This document shows, piece after piece, positions 34,085 through 42,938 of a DNA stretch of 64,000 bases. The number at the start of each line of letters is the position of its first letter. Positions within the stretch are counted from its first letter, which is position 1. A program made the translations under genes and the position numbers. The notes beneath the pieces were generated by a model, which worked only from the letters and a program-made list of their open reading frames with translations, searched no databases and was not told where the DNA came from. The stretch is from Acidobacteriota bacterium (GTDB lineage: Bacteria; Acidobacteriota; Vicinamibacteria; Vicinamibacterales; Fen-181), in assembly GCA_003170135.1 (NCBI GenBank), contig PMZR01000013.1:1-64000 (forward strand), read 5' to 3'.

Positions 34085-35347
34085 ATGGACATTCCACGAC
34101 CCTCGGCAGCCCGTCAGCGGCGAATCCGCCAGATCATCTATGGAGCGATCGCGCTGGTCGCCATCGTGCTCGTCTCGGTCGGCCTGTCGCGGCTGAAGCC
34201 GGCCGCGCCCACCGTCGATCGCGCCACGGTCTGGATTGAGACCGTCAAGCGGGGCCCGATGGTGCGCCAGGTCCGTGGGCTCGGCGTGCTCGTGCCCGAG
34301 GACATTCGCTGGATCCCGGCGGTCACCCAGGGGCGCATCGAGCGCATCGTGATCCGACCCGGCGCCATCGTGACGCCGGACACGGTCATCATGGAACTCA
34401 GCGACCCGGCGCTGCAGCAGGCGGCCCTCGACGCGGAATCGCAGCTCAAAGCCGCCGAGGCAAACCTGAAGGCGTCTCGCGTGCGGGTGGAGAATGACCT
34501 CTTGGCGCAGACCGCCTCGGCCGCCTCGCTGGAGGCCGATTACAAGCAGTCGAAGTTGCAGGCGGAAGCCGACACGGAGATGGGCAAGCAGGGGTTGCTG
34601 GCGGCGCTCCCCGTGCGGATTTCGCAGATGAAGGCCGACCAGCTGGCCATGCGCAACGACGTCGAACAGCAGCGCCTGGCGCAGACGAAGGCGTCGGTCG
34701 ACGCCCAGCTCGGGGCGCAGATCGCCGACGTCGAGCGGTTGCGCGCGGCGCTGAAACTGCGTCAGAGCGAAGTCGCGCAACTGAAAGTCCGCGCCGGGAT
34801 GCCGGGCGTGCTCCAGATCCTGGCCGAGCACATCGAAGAAGGCGCCCAGGTGGGCCCGGGCACCAACCTCGCCCGGGTCGCGAACCCGAATCGCCTGAAG
34901 GCAGAGCTCAAGGTCCCCGAGACGCAGGCCAAGGACGTGCTGATCGGCCAGACGGTCAGCATCGACACGCGCAACGGCCTGATTGGCGGTCACGTGTCGC
35001 GCATCGATCCCGCCGTTGTGCAGGGCTCGGTGACCGTGGACGTGGCGCTCGACGGGGACCTGCCGAAGGGCGCGCGCCCGGACCTGAGCGTGGACGGCAC
35101 GATCGAACTCGAACGCCTGGACGACGTCATCTACGTGGGGCGGCCGGCCTACGGGCAGGAACAGAGCAAGGTCATGATCTTCCGGCTCGAAGCCGACGGC
35201 GTGACCGCGTCGCACGTGCCCGTCACGCTCGGGCGCACGTCGGTGACGACGGTCGAGGTCAAGGGCGGACTGAAACCAGGCGACCAGGTGATCCTCTCGG
35301 ACATGTCGCAGTACGACGCATTCGATCGGGTCCGAATCAAGGGCTGA
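34085..35347 (+). CDS. MacA/HlyD-type periplasmic adaptor protein
   Basis: A 420-residue membrane-fusion protein. One N-terminal helix (IIYGAIALVAIVLVSVGLS) anchors it; a split lipoyl half (GRIERIVIRPGAIVTPDTVI), a long coiled-coil hairpin (about residues 110-245) and beta-barrel parts (NRLKAELKVPETQAKDVLIG) follow. It links inner-membrane ABC transporters to outer-membrane channels. It is the first gene of the exporter locus. Confidence 0.88.
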   Translation: MDIPRPSAARQRRIRQIIYGAIALVAIVLVSVGLSRLKPAAPTVDRATVWIETVKRGPMVRQVRGLGVLVPEDIRWIPAVTQGRIERIVIRPGAIVTPDTVIMELSDPALQQAALDAESQLKAAEANLKASRVRVENDLLAQTASAASLEADYKQSKLQAEADTEMGKQGLLAALPVRISQMKADQLAMRNDVEQQRLAQTKASVDAQLGAQIADVERLRAALKLRQSEVAQLKVRAGMPGVLQILAEHIEEGAQVGPGTNLARVANPNRLKAELKVPETQAKDVLIGQTVSIDTRNGLIGGHVSRIDPAVVQGSVTVDVALDGDLPKGARPDLSVDGTIELERLDDVIYVGRPAYGQEQSKVMIFRLEADGVTASHVPVTLGRTSVTTVEVKGGLKPGDQVILSDMSQYDAFDRVRIKG

Positions 35348-35381
35348 GACGTCGAGCGCAGGACAATCAAAAGGAGCGGCA

Positions 35382-36086
35382 ATGAACGCAGGAGGCGACG
35401 CGCTGATTCATCTGGAAGGCGTGACGAAGATCTTCTACACCGACGAGGTCGAGACGCACGCGCTGTCGGGCATTCATCTCGACATCCACCGGGGCGAGTA
35501 CCTGTCGATTGCCGGGCCGTCCGGATGCGGCAAGTCCACGCTGCTGTCGATTCTCGGCCTGCTCGACACGCCGACCGAGGGCAGCTACGTGCTGAACGGG
35601 AAGCCGGTGGCGAACCTGAGCCTGGCCGAGCGCGCGCGGATCCGGAACCGCGAAGTCGGGTTCATCTTCCAGAGTTTCAACCTGATCGGCGATCTCACGG
35701 TGTTCGAGAATGTCGAGCTGCCGCTCACCTACCGGGGCATGAAGTCGGCCGAACGGCGCACGCGCGTGACCGAGGCGCTCGAGAAGGTCGGGATGGCGCA
35801 CCGCGCGAAGCACCTGCCCAGCCAGTTGTCGGGCGGCCAGCAGCAGCGCGTGGCCGTCGCCCGCGCGCTGGTCGGCGATCCGCTGATCCTGCTGGCCGAC
35901 GAACCGACCGGGAACCTGGATTCGAAGAACGGCGAAGCGGTCATGACGCTGCTCCAGGACCTGCATCGGGCCGGCGCCACCATCTGCATGGTCACGCACG
36001 ATCCCCGCTTCTCGCGCCACGCCGACTGCACCGTGCACCTGTTCGACGGCCGCATCGTCGAGGAAAGCGTCGAGAGCGCCAACTGA
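35382..36086 (+). CDS. MacB/LolD-type ABC transporter ATPase
   Basis: A 234-residue ATPase: Walker A GPSGCGKST, Q-loop FIFQSFNLI, signature LSGGQQQR, Walker [14 protein letters not shown], switch VTHD. This class works with FtsX-like permeases in mechanotransmission export. An AGGAG lies before the ATG. No permease gene follows; instead a 274-bp repeat region separates it from a second ATPase. Confidence 0.9.
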   Translation: MNAGGDALIHLEGVTKIFYTDEVETHALSGIHLDIHRGEYLSIAGPSGCGKSTLLSILGLLDTPTEGSYVLNGKPVANLSLAERARIRNREVGFIFQSFNLIGDLTVFENVELPLTYRGMKSAERRTRVTEALEKVGMAHRAKHLPSQLSGGQQQRVAVARALVGDPLILLADEPTGNLDSKNGEAVMTLLQDLHRAGATICMVTHDPRFSRHADCTVHLFDGRIVEESVESAN

Positions 36087-36170
36087 ATCGGAGCCGTGCC
36101 GGGGCGCGACACGTGGGGCGCCCCGGCCCGGCGTTCCGATGTGCGCCTCTGCTCGATCCGCCCCGAACCC

Positions 36171-36309
36171 CTGTTTGGTCAGCGGGTTACCATCGAATGA
36201 CGCCTTGTAATGGGGTCTGACCCCAAATTGGCACCTGAGCCGCCACGAACTGCTGTCTGGTCAATGGGTTATGGTCGAATGACAATTTTGTCCTGACCCC
36301 CAATTGGCA
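36171..36309. repeat. Two tandem ~60-bp copies of a GGGGTCTGACCCC-type repeat
   Basis: Copy 1 (36171-36233) and copy 2 (36253-36309) both run CTGT(T/C)TGGTCA...GGGTTA...TCGAATGAC...CTGACCCC...AATTGGCA. Copy 1 contains the palindrome GGGGTCTGACCCC. The family also occurs at 11429, 39814 and 42530. It fills the gap between the two ATPase genes where a permease would be expected. Confidence 0.7.
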
Positions 36310-36360
36310 GTTTCTGCCACCTGCACTTCACGGCGACGCGCCGGCTGCGATCGAACTGTC

Positions 36361-37026
36361 ATGATCAAACTGCACAACATCGAGAAGTTCTACCAGCACG
36401 GGGTGAGTCGGACCTACGTCCTGCGCCGCGTCTGCGTGGACGTGAAGGATGGCGAGTTCATCTCGATCATGGGGCCGTCGGGGGCGGGCAAGTCGACGCT
36501 GCTCCACATCATCGGGATGCACGACACCGCGTGGACCGGCGAATACTACTTCTTCGATCAGGCCGTGCACGCGCTCGCGCCGAAAGCCCGGGCCGCGCTG
36601 CACAAGCAGTATGTCGGCTTCGTCTTTCAGAGCTACCACCTGCTCGACAACCTGACCGTCTACGAGAACCTCGAAGTGCCGCTCTCCTACCGCAACGTCA
36701 AGCGCAGCGAGCGCGAGTCGATCGTCTGCGATGTGCTCGACCGGTTCCAGATCGTCGGCAAGAAAGATCTCTATCCGAACCAGCTCTCGGGCGGACAGCA
36801 GCAGCTGGTGGCGGTTGCCCGCGCGATCGTGGCCAGCCCGAAGCTGATCCTCGCCGACGAGCCGACCGGCAACCTGCACTCGGCGCAGGGCAAGGAGATC
36901 ATGGAGCTCTTCAAGCGGCTGAACAGCGAGGGGACGACCATCGTCCAGGTGACGCACTCGGACGTGAACGCCTCCTACGGCGACCGGGTCATCAAGCTGC
37001 GCGACGGCTGGATCGTCGAAGAGTGA
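36361..37026 (+). CDS. Second MacB-type ABC transporter ATPase
   Basis: A 221-residue ATPase related to, but not a recent copy of, the previous one: Walker [11 protein letters not shown]-loop FVFQSYHLL, signature LSGGQQQL, Walker [12 protein letters not shown], switch VTHS. The switch residue is H followed by S. I start at the ATG of [11 protein letters not shown]. It is followed closely by the regulator gene. Confidence 0.88.
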   Translation: MIKLHNIEKFYQHGVSRTYVLRRVCVDVKDGEFISIMGPSGAGKSTLLHIIGMHDTAWTGEYYFFDQAVHALAPKARAALHKQYVGFVFQSYHLLDNLTVYENLEVPLSYRNVKRSERESIVCDVLDRFQIVGKKDLYPNQLSGGQQQLVAVARAIVASPKLILADEPTGNLHSAQGKEIMELFKRLNSEGTTIVQVTHSDVNASYGDRVIKLRDGWIVEE

Positions 37027-37040
37027 GACAAGACGTGCCG

Positions 37041-38405
37041 ATGACACCGCATGCGCGCATTCGCGTGCTCGTCGCCGACGACCAGGCCGACGTGCTCGAG
37101 GCGCTGCGCCTGCTGCTCAAGAGCGAAGGCTACGAGATCGAGGTGGCGACCTCGCCCGCGGCGATCCTGCGCGCCGTCGAGGAGCGTGAATTCGACGTCG
37201 TCCTGATGGATCTGAACTACACGCGCGACACCACATCGGGACGCGAGGGCCTCGATCTGTTGGCGCGGCTCCTGGCGATCGACATCACGCTGCCGGCGAT
37301 CGTGATGACCGCGTGGGGCACGGTCGGTCTGGCGGTCGAGGCGATGCGCCGCGGCGCCCGCGACTTCGTGCAGAAGCCGTGGGAAAACGAACGGCTCCTC
37401 AGCATCATCCGGACGCAGGTCGACCTCGGGCGCGCGCTCCGGCGCGGGCAGCGCCTCGAAGCGGAGAACCGGCTGCTGCGCGACCAGCCGCGGCCGAACC
37501 TCATCGCCGAGTCGCCCGCGATGCTGCCGATCCTGCAGATGATCGCGCGGCTGGGCCCGGCCGATGCGAACGTCCTCATCACGGGCGAGAACGGCACCGG
37601 CAAGGGCGTCGTCGCGATGGCGCTGCACGCGGCCTCGGTGCGGTCCTCGCGCGCGATGGTCACGGTCAACGCCGGCGGGCTGCCCGAGGGCGTGTTCGAG
37701 AGCGAGTTGTTCGGGCACGTGAAGGGCGCCTTCACCGACGCGAAGGTGGACCGCGTCGGGCGCTTCGAGCTGGCCGACGGCGGCTCGCTCTTCCTCGACG
37801 AGATCGCCAACGTGGCGCCGGGCCAGCAGATCAAGCTGCTGCGCGTGCTCGAGACCGGCGAGTTCGAGCGCGTCGGATCGTCGCGCACCCGGCGCGTGGA
37901 CGTGCGCATCATCTCGGCCACCAATGCGGATCTCGCGCAGGAGGTCGCCGCGGGCCGGTTCCGCCAGGACCTGTTCTTCCGCCTGAACACCGTCGAGATT
38001 CGCCTGCCGCCGCTGCGTTCGCGCCGCGAGGACATCCCGCTGCTCGCCCTGCACTTCCTCCGGCAGCACGCGCAGCACTATCGCAAGTGCGTGACGGGCT
38101 TCGAGCCGGCCGCCCTGCACGCCCTCACCGAGCACCCGTGGCCCGGCAACGTCCGCGAGCTCGATCACGCCGTCGAACGCGGCGTGCTGATGTCGCAGGA
38201 CCAGATGGTAGGCGCCGCCGATCTCAGCCTCCAGCGCGGCGCCGACAACGCGTCGCGCATGGAGGACATGAGCCTCGAGGACGTCGAAGCCTTCCTCATC
38301 CAGAAGGCGATGGGACGCTACGACGGCAACGTCAGCCACGCGGCCAGGGCGCTCGGGCTGAGCCGCAGCGCGCTGTACCGGCGGCTGCAGCGTTATGGGC
38401 TCTGA
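37041..38405 (+). CDS. Sigma-54-dependent response regulator (GAFTDA variant)
   Basis: A 454-residue NtrC-type protein. Receiver domain with phosphorylatable D57; AAA domain with Walker A GENGTGKG (182-189) and Walker [10 protein letters not shown]; a Fis-type HTH at the end ([20 protein letters not shown]). The sigma-54 contact loop reads GAFTDA (229-234) instead of GAFTGA. It probably activates the exporter operon from the sigma-54 promoter at 33968. It overlaps the kinase gene by 11 bases. Confidence 0.9.
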   Translation: MTPHARIRVLVADDQADVLEALRLLLKSEGYEIEVATSPAAILRAVEEREFDVVLMDLNYTRDTTSGREGLDLLARLLAIDITLPAIVMTAWGTVGLAVEAMRRGARDFVQKPWENERLLSIIRTQVDLGRALRRGQRLEAENRLLRDQPRPNLIAESPAMLPILQMIARLGPADANVLITGENGTGKGVVAMALHAASVRSSRAMVTVNAGGLPEGVFESELFGHVKGAFTDAKVDRVGRFELADGGSLFLDEIANVAPGQQIKLLRVLETGEFERVGSSRTRRVDVRIISATNADLAQEVAAGRFRQDLFFRLNTVEIRLPPLRSRREDIPLLALHFLRQHAQHYRKCVTGFEPAALHALTEHPWPGNVRELDHAVERGVLMSQDQMVGAADLSLQRGADNASRMEDMSLEDVEAFLIQKAMGRYDGNVSHAARALGLSRSALYRRLQRYGL

Positions 38406-39807
38406 TCGACGGCCGCCCGTTCGCCGCCACAGGCGCCTGCGTCACGACCGCCGCGTGCTCCTGATGGCGCTCGCCGCCGGTCTGCCTGCCATCGTCATCA
38501 GCCTGGCAATGCTCTGGGGCGGCGACTATTCCCCCAAGGTCCGCTGGACGCTGACCATCTTCATCCTCTCGGTCTGGGCCGGCGTGGCGCTCAGCCTCCG
38601 CCAGCACGTCGTCTTCCCGCTGCAGACGCTGTCGAACCTCCTGGCGGGCCTGCGCGAAGGCGACTCCTCGATCCGCGCACGAGGGGCGGACGTGACCGAC
38701 CCGCTCGGCGAGGTGATGCTCGAGGCGAACCTGCTGGCGCAGACGCTCAGAGATCAGCGTCTCGATGCGCTGGAAGCCACGGCCCTGCTGCGCAAGGTCA
38801 TGGTGGAAATCGACGTGGCGGTCTTCACCTTCGACGCCGAGGAACGGCTGCGGCTCGTCAACCGCGCGGGCGAACGGCTGCTCGGGCAGCCGGCCGAGCG
38901 CATCCTGAACGCGTCGGCGACCGATCTGCGACTGGTCGACTGCCTCCGCCACGACCTGCGGCCCGTCGTCGAGATGGCCTTCCCGGGCGGATCGGGCCGC
39001 TTCGAAGTCCGGCGCACGCAGTTCCGGCAGGGCGGCCTTCCCCATCACCTGCTGGTGCTGAGCGACGTGAGCCGATCGCTCCGCGATGAAGAGCGCCAGG
39101 CGTGGCAGCGCCTGATGCGCGTGCTCGGTCACGAGATCAACAACTCGCTGGCGCCGATCAAGTCCATCGCCGGAAGCCTCGAGCATCTGCTCGCCAAAGA
39201 TCCACTGCCGCCGGACTGGCAGACCGACGCGCACCGCGGTCTCGCGGTCATCGCCGGCCGCTCCGAAGCGCTCGCGCGCTTCACGGCCGCCTACGCGCGG
39301 CTGGCCAGGCTGCCCCGCCCGACGTGCGCGCCGATCGCGATTGCGCCCCTGGTCCGGCGCGTGGTCGGCCTCGAGGCGCGCCTGCCCGTGGCGGTGCAGT
39401 CGCCCGTGGACGTCACGCTGGACGGCGACGCCGACCAGATCGAGCAGGTCCTCATCAACCTGGTGCGCAATGCGGTCGATGCCGCGCTCGAGACCGGCGG
39501 CGGCGTGACCATCGGCTGGAAGGCCGGCGACGGGTGGCTGGATTTGTGGATCGACGATGACGGGCCCGGACTGCCGGCGACGGCGAACCTGTTCGTGCCG
39601 TTCTTCACGACCAAGCCGGGCGGTTCCGGTATCGGCCTCGCGCTCAGCCGCCAGATCGCCGAAGGCCACGGCGGCTCGCTCCGGCTCGAAACGCGCCCGC
39701 AGGGTCGCGGCTGCCGGGCGCGCCTGCGGGTACCGCTGCGCCACACCGAGACCGCCCCCTCGTCTGGCCCGGCCGCGCCGGCCGATCTCGAGAATGAGAC
39801 TCATTGA
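38395..39807 (+). CDS. Sensor histidine kinase of the exporter locus
   Basis: A 470-residue NtrY-like kinase. Two membrane helices (about 22-41 and 52-68) are followed by a HAMP-like segment, a PAS-like domain (about 125-225), the phosphorylated H246 in LGHEINNSLAP, and an HATPase domain (NLVRNAVDAA; DDDGPGLP; TTKPGGSGIGLALS). Only a few residues lie outside the cytoplasm, so the signal is probably membrane- or cytoplasm-borne. Partner of the preceding regulator. Confidence 0.9.
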   Translation: MGSDRRPPVRRHRRLRHDRRVLLMALAAGLPAIVISLAMLWGGDYSPKVRWTLTIFILSVWAGVALSLRQHVVFPLQTLSNLLAGLREGDSSIRARGADVTDPLGEVMLEANLLAQTLRDQRLDALEATALLRKVMVEIDVAVFTFDAEERLRLVNRAGERLLGQPAERILNASATDLRLVDCLRHDLRPVVEMAFPGGSGRFEVRRTQFRQGGLPHHLLVLSDVSRSLRDEERQAWQRLMRVLGHEINNSLAPIKSIAGSLEHLLAKDPLPPDWQTDAHRGLAVIAGRSEALARFTAAYARLARLPRPTCAPIAIAPLVRRVVGLEARLPVAVQSPVDVTLDGDADQIEQVLINLVRNAVDAALETGGGVTIGWKAGDGWLDLWIDDDGPGLPATANLFVPFFTTKPGGSGIGLALSRQIAEGHGGSLRLETRPQGRGCRARLRVPLRHTETAPSSGPAAPADLENETH

Positions 39808-39882
39808 GAAAAGGGGTCAGACCCCAATCCGGAAGGCAATAATATACTTGACTAACCATGCGCGTTTCGGTAGACTCTACTC

Positions 39883-40857
39883 ATGGCTACCGAGAACGCG
39901 CCCCAAACCCTTCGCGAAGCAATCCTGTTCTTCGCCGACTACGAGAACTGCAAGCGGGCTGTCATGGCGATCCGCTGGCCGGACGGCATCGTCCGCTGTC
40001 CGAAGTGCGGCTCTATCGAAGTGACCTATCTTGCCAACCAGCGCCGCTGGAAGTGCTACGAGAAGCACCCGCGCCAGCAGTTCTCGCTCAAGGTCGGGAC
40101 CATCTTCGAGGATTCGCCTCTCGGCCTGGAGAAGTGGTTGCCGGCGCTCTGGCTGCTCACCAACTGCAAGAACGGCATCAGCAGCTACGAACTCGGCCGC
40201 GCCCTGGGCGTCACCCAGAAGACCGCGTGGTTCATGCTGTCCCGGCTGCGACTCGCGTTGCAGGACCGGCAGACCGGCGGGAAACTCGGCGGCGAGGTCG
40301 AGGCGGACGAAACCTACATCGGCGGTGTCGCCCGGAACATGCACGCCAGCAAACGCGACCGGGTGAGCGTCAAGCGTGGGCGCTGCCTCGCCGGGAAGGT
40401 CGCGGTGATGGCGCTCCTGCAGCGGCACACCCAGGACGGACCCTCGCGCGTTCGCACCGCAGTCTTGAACAGTCTGAAGCGCGGCCACATCCAGGCCCAC
40501 GTCCGCGAACACGTGCGCCCCGGATCGGTCCTTCACACCGACGCCTTCTCGTCGTACACCGGACTCGATGCCGAATACACCCACAACGTCATCGACCACG
40601 CGGAGTGCTACGTCAAGGGGAACGTCCACACCAATGGGTGCGAGAACTTCTGGTCGCTCCTGAAGCGGGCCATCAAGGGCACCTACGTGAGCATCGAACC
40701 GTTCCATCTGTTCCGTTACCTCGACGAAGAAGGGTTCCGATTCAACCACCGGGCCGGGACCGACGCCTCGCGGTTCGTCGCGGCCCTCAAGGGCGTCCTT
40801 GAACGCCGCCTCACCTACGCTGCGCTCACCGGCTCGGAGTTGCCGGAAAGGTGTTAA
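39883..40857 (+). CDS. IS1595-family transposase (ISXO2-like)
   Basis: A 324-residue transposase. An N-terminal zinc ribbon (C39-PKC-C42 ... C58, H62) is followed by an HTH region and the ISXO2-like catalytic domain: D142 in EADETYIGG, D220 in HTDAFSSY and E254 in NGCENFWSLLKR. The frame is intact, so the element may still be active. The ATG lies 26 bases inside the left repeat. Confidence 0.93.
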   Translation: MATENAPQTLREAILFFADYENCKRAVMAIRWPDGIVRCPKCGSIEVTYLANQRRWKCYEKHPRQQFSLKVGTIFEDSPLGLEKWLPALWLLTNCKNGISSYELGRALGVTQKTAWFMLSRLRLALQDRQTGGKLGGEVEADETYIGGVARNMHASKRDRVSVKRGRCLAGKVAVMALLQRHTQDGPSRVRTAVLNSLKRGHIQAHVREHVRPGSVLHTDAFSSYTGLDAEYTHNVIDHAECYVKGNVHTNGCENFWSLLKRAIKGTYVSIEPFHLFRYLDEEGFRFNHRAGTDASRFVAALKGVLERRLTYAALTGSELPERC

Positions 40858-41024
40858 GAAAAAGCAAACAGCGCCCCAACTCCCGCGCGGTCCCCGACGT
40901 GCCCGCGGATAACCCGGTCGGCACGATGGGTCGGTTCATGGACGGTTTACGGCGCGTTCTGAGCAGACCCAAGCCCGCTATCCGTCCACGAGCGAAACGT
41001 CGCAGGACGCGCAAGCGTTCCTGA
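40851..41024 (+). CDS. 57-residue basic protein coupled to the transposase
   Basis: Starts at a GTG that overlaps the transposase stop (GTGTTAA) and reads VLRKSKQRPNSR, then GRFMDGLRRVLSRPKPAIRP, and ends in a very basic tail. Translational coupling and position argue that it is a real accessory gene of the element. Strong positive charge suggests DNA binding. Function unknown. Confidence 0.5.
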   Translation: MLRKSKQRPNSRAVPDVPADNPVGTMGRFMDGLRRVLSRPKPAIRPRAKRRRTRKRS

Positions 41025-41030
41025 AGGCGG

Positions 41031-41081
41031 GGGCATTATCGCGCCTCTTGCATGTTCCGATGCAAAGGGCCGATAATGCCC
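41031..41081. terminator. Hairpin inside the transposon
   Basis: GGGCATTATCG (41031-41041) pairs with CGATAATGCCC (41071-41081), and within the loop TTGCAT pairs with ATGCAA. No T-run follows. It lies just after the transposase genes and could stop their transcript or be a site used in transposition. Confidence 0.5.
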
Positions 41082-41285
41082 GATGTCGGTAGGTTCTGCT
41101 GAGGAACCCCACCACGGGCCGTTGCGCCACACCCTGACCTTTGTCCAAGGGGAGCAGGGCGGGCTTCAACGGCCCTTCGCTTTCTTCTGGCCTCCGGACC
41201 GGTGAGGCCGTGCGTCGAGCACGGAGGCCGTCACCCTCCTCTTCATGGACATTCCTCCGTAGGATCCGCGGCCTGGACGTTTTCG

Positions 41286-41894
41286 TCACTCCGCGGCCGG
41301 TTCCTCATTCTTCGGCTCAGGTAACGCCGCGGCCTTTTTCGCCCGAATCTTCCCGCGACGGCTCGCCTTCCGTTTCTTGGTCGTCGGCTCGGTTTGCTGC
41401 CGTCGGGTTTCACGCAGGCCCTTCAGTTGATCCTCGGTGTAGAAGCTCACCAGTCCGAACGTGTGCTCCTGCACCTTGACGATCTCATAGGTGCTGCGAA
41501 TCAGGGACGTCTCCAGCTTGTCGCGCCAGTCGGATCCTTTGATCGCCGCACCGCCACGTGTGACGGCATCTCCGATCTCGTCCATCTGGACGGCGTGCCC
41601 AACCGACGCGATGTACTTCTTTGCGGCATCAAGCGGCGCAACGCCAAGGTACTCGTCGGGCCGCAATTCAACATGGGTTCCGATGCGTCTGGGCGCGCCG
41701 CCCTGATTCGCCCGGTTGCCATTTGGGACAGCTCCAGATGCGCCAAGGTCAGAGAGGAAGGTCAATGGCACCTTCGTCATCTCTTCAAGTGTGTTGATGA
41801 CGGCGAGCAGTTTTTTTGCTTCGTCGATCTTGGCCGACAACTGGCGCCGGAAGTCTTCGAGCGTCTTGTCGATGTATGCGATGTTCTCGGCCAT
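41286..41894 (-). CDS. Passenger gene: winged-helix (HARE-HTH-like) protein
   Basis: A 202-residue protein. An N-terminal coiled coil (IDKTLEDFRRQLSAKIDEAKKLL) is followed by LRPDEYLGVAPLDAAKKYIA, VGHAVQMDEIGDAVTRGGAA and a segment ending EHTFGLVSFY, which resemble a HARE-HTH-like winged helix, and a Lys/Arg-rich tail. It runs opposite to the transposase within the terminal repeats. It may bind DNA; no role in transposition is known to me. Confidence 0.65.
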   Translation of the reverse strand: MAENIAYIDKTLEDFRRQLSAKIDEAKKLLAVINTLEEMTKVPLTFLSDLGASGAVPNGNRANQGGAPRRIGTHVELRPDEYLGVAPLDAAKKYIASVGHAVQMDEIGDAVTRGGAAIKGSDWRDKLETSLIRSTYEIVKVQEHTFGLVSFYTEDQLKGLRETRRQQTEPTTKKRKASRRGKIRAKKAAALPEPKNEEPAAE

Positions 41895-42263
41895 GTCTTC
41901 CCTCCCTCGGGCGTCGTGACTTACGTGCGCAGAATGACAGTGTATGCCCCGCGCGATGACTGCGCAAGCACAATCTCAACAAGGCGCATTAGGCGCCCAT
42001 TTACAGGCCGATTCTGAGTGCTGTGACGCACCAACCATCGCTATGCCGGCCCCTTCGCACACGACGGCTCACGGCGCCAGCGACCCCCCTCAGGGGTGAG
42101 TGGGCGATCCGGGCCATTGACTTGAGAGGTGAACGAGGGTAAAAGTGAGGGTGCGCTCAGGGGTTTCGCTCTTCGGACCCACGGAGACACCTTCATACGC
42201 CGCGACGGAGGCAGCTGTTGCCACCGCCCGACGGCGACTCCGTCAGATTGGAGGTGAAGCGAT

Positions 42264-42404
42264 GTGGTGAAGAAGGACGAGAACGATGTCCCGGAGGGCT
42301 ACACGGTGGTTTACCGGCCGTGGATTACCCTCCGGAACGGGCGGCGGCTCTACGCGTCTACGTACGGCCTCAAGGTGTGGCGCCTGGTGGTCCGTAGCAA
42401 GTAG
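42264..42404 (+). CDS. Passenger gene: 46-residue protein
   Basis: GGAGG lies 9 bases before a GTG; the frame reads VVKKDENDVPEGYTVVYRPW, ITLRNGRRLYASTYGLKVWR, and ends VRSK. The compact beta-rich pattern with alternating hydrophobics looks like a real small protein. It lies 95 bp inside the right terminal repeat. No function assigned. Confidence 0.55.
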   Translation: MVKKDENDVPEGYTVVYRPWITLRNGRRLYASTYGLKVWRLVVRSK

Positions 42405-42671
42405 AGGCAGGGGCTAGCGAATGCTCTCCCCTGAGCGCATCCTACCACAACCACGCCGACACGAGCGGCACACCTCGCCCGCCGCATTGCGCCTGCGCGG
42501 TTAGTCAAGTATATTGTTACCATCCGGAAAAGGTGCCAGACCCCATTACAAAATTGCCAGGGACGAACTGACGACAAATTCAACGACGGAAATCCGGCTC
42601 GGCCGCTGCCGGAGCGCGGTCTGACGTCGCATAATCCGCCATTTCTCGACGTTTTCGCAGTCTCAGGCATC

Positions 42672-42687
42672 TGGCAATCCGATTGCT
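42672..42687 (+). promoter_or_regulatory. Candidate sigma-54 promoter upstream of the nine-haem cytochrome
   Basis: TGGCAATCCGATTGCT carries the GG/GC pair at correct spacing and TTGCT at -12; only two of the TGGCACG bases differ. It lies 252 bp before the ATG at 42939 in the 534-bp gap after the transposon. The rest of that gap shows no gene. Confidence 0.4.
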
Positions 42688-42938
42688 TCCTTCCGGTTGA
42701 TCGCGGGTCGGGCCTTCCATTCGAGAATCTCTGCGTCCAAGCTGCCCCCGGGGAATTTCGTGCGGGCGGGTCTCGGCCTCTCCGGATCCCATTTTCTTCT
42801 CGTTTCGTCTGGTCTGCCGACGCCAGGCTGAAGGCCACGCCCCGCAGATGAGGGGGACGCGGCCTGCCTGAGACGCGCCGACAGCAACCGCGCCGGGACC
42901 CCGCCGTGCGGCGTGGCCCGGCCGAGCGGTCACCGCGC

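Larger units (their letters stand above)
39835..42521. mobile_element. IS1595-family transposon with passenger genes
   Basis: A 2,687-bp element. Terminal inverted repeats are 39835-39857 and 42499-42521 (21 of 23 matching; both contain AATATACTTGACTAACC). The 8-bp ATCCGGAA is present directly on both sides (39827-39834 and 42522-42529), the duplication length expected of this family. Inside are a transposase, a 57-codon gene overlapping its stop, a hairpin, a leftward gene of 202 codons, and a 46-codon gene. The 369 bp at 41895-42263 show no gene. The element entered a GGGGTCAGACCCC-type repeat. Confidence 0.9.

Noticed and set aside
39814-42545. GGGGTC...GACCCC as the transposon's terminal repeats
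   Set aside because: These words lie outside the 8-bp duplication ATCCGGAA; the true ends start GGCAATAATATAC and end GTATATTGTTACC.
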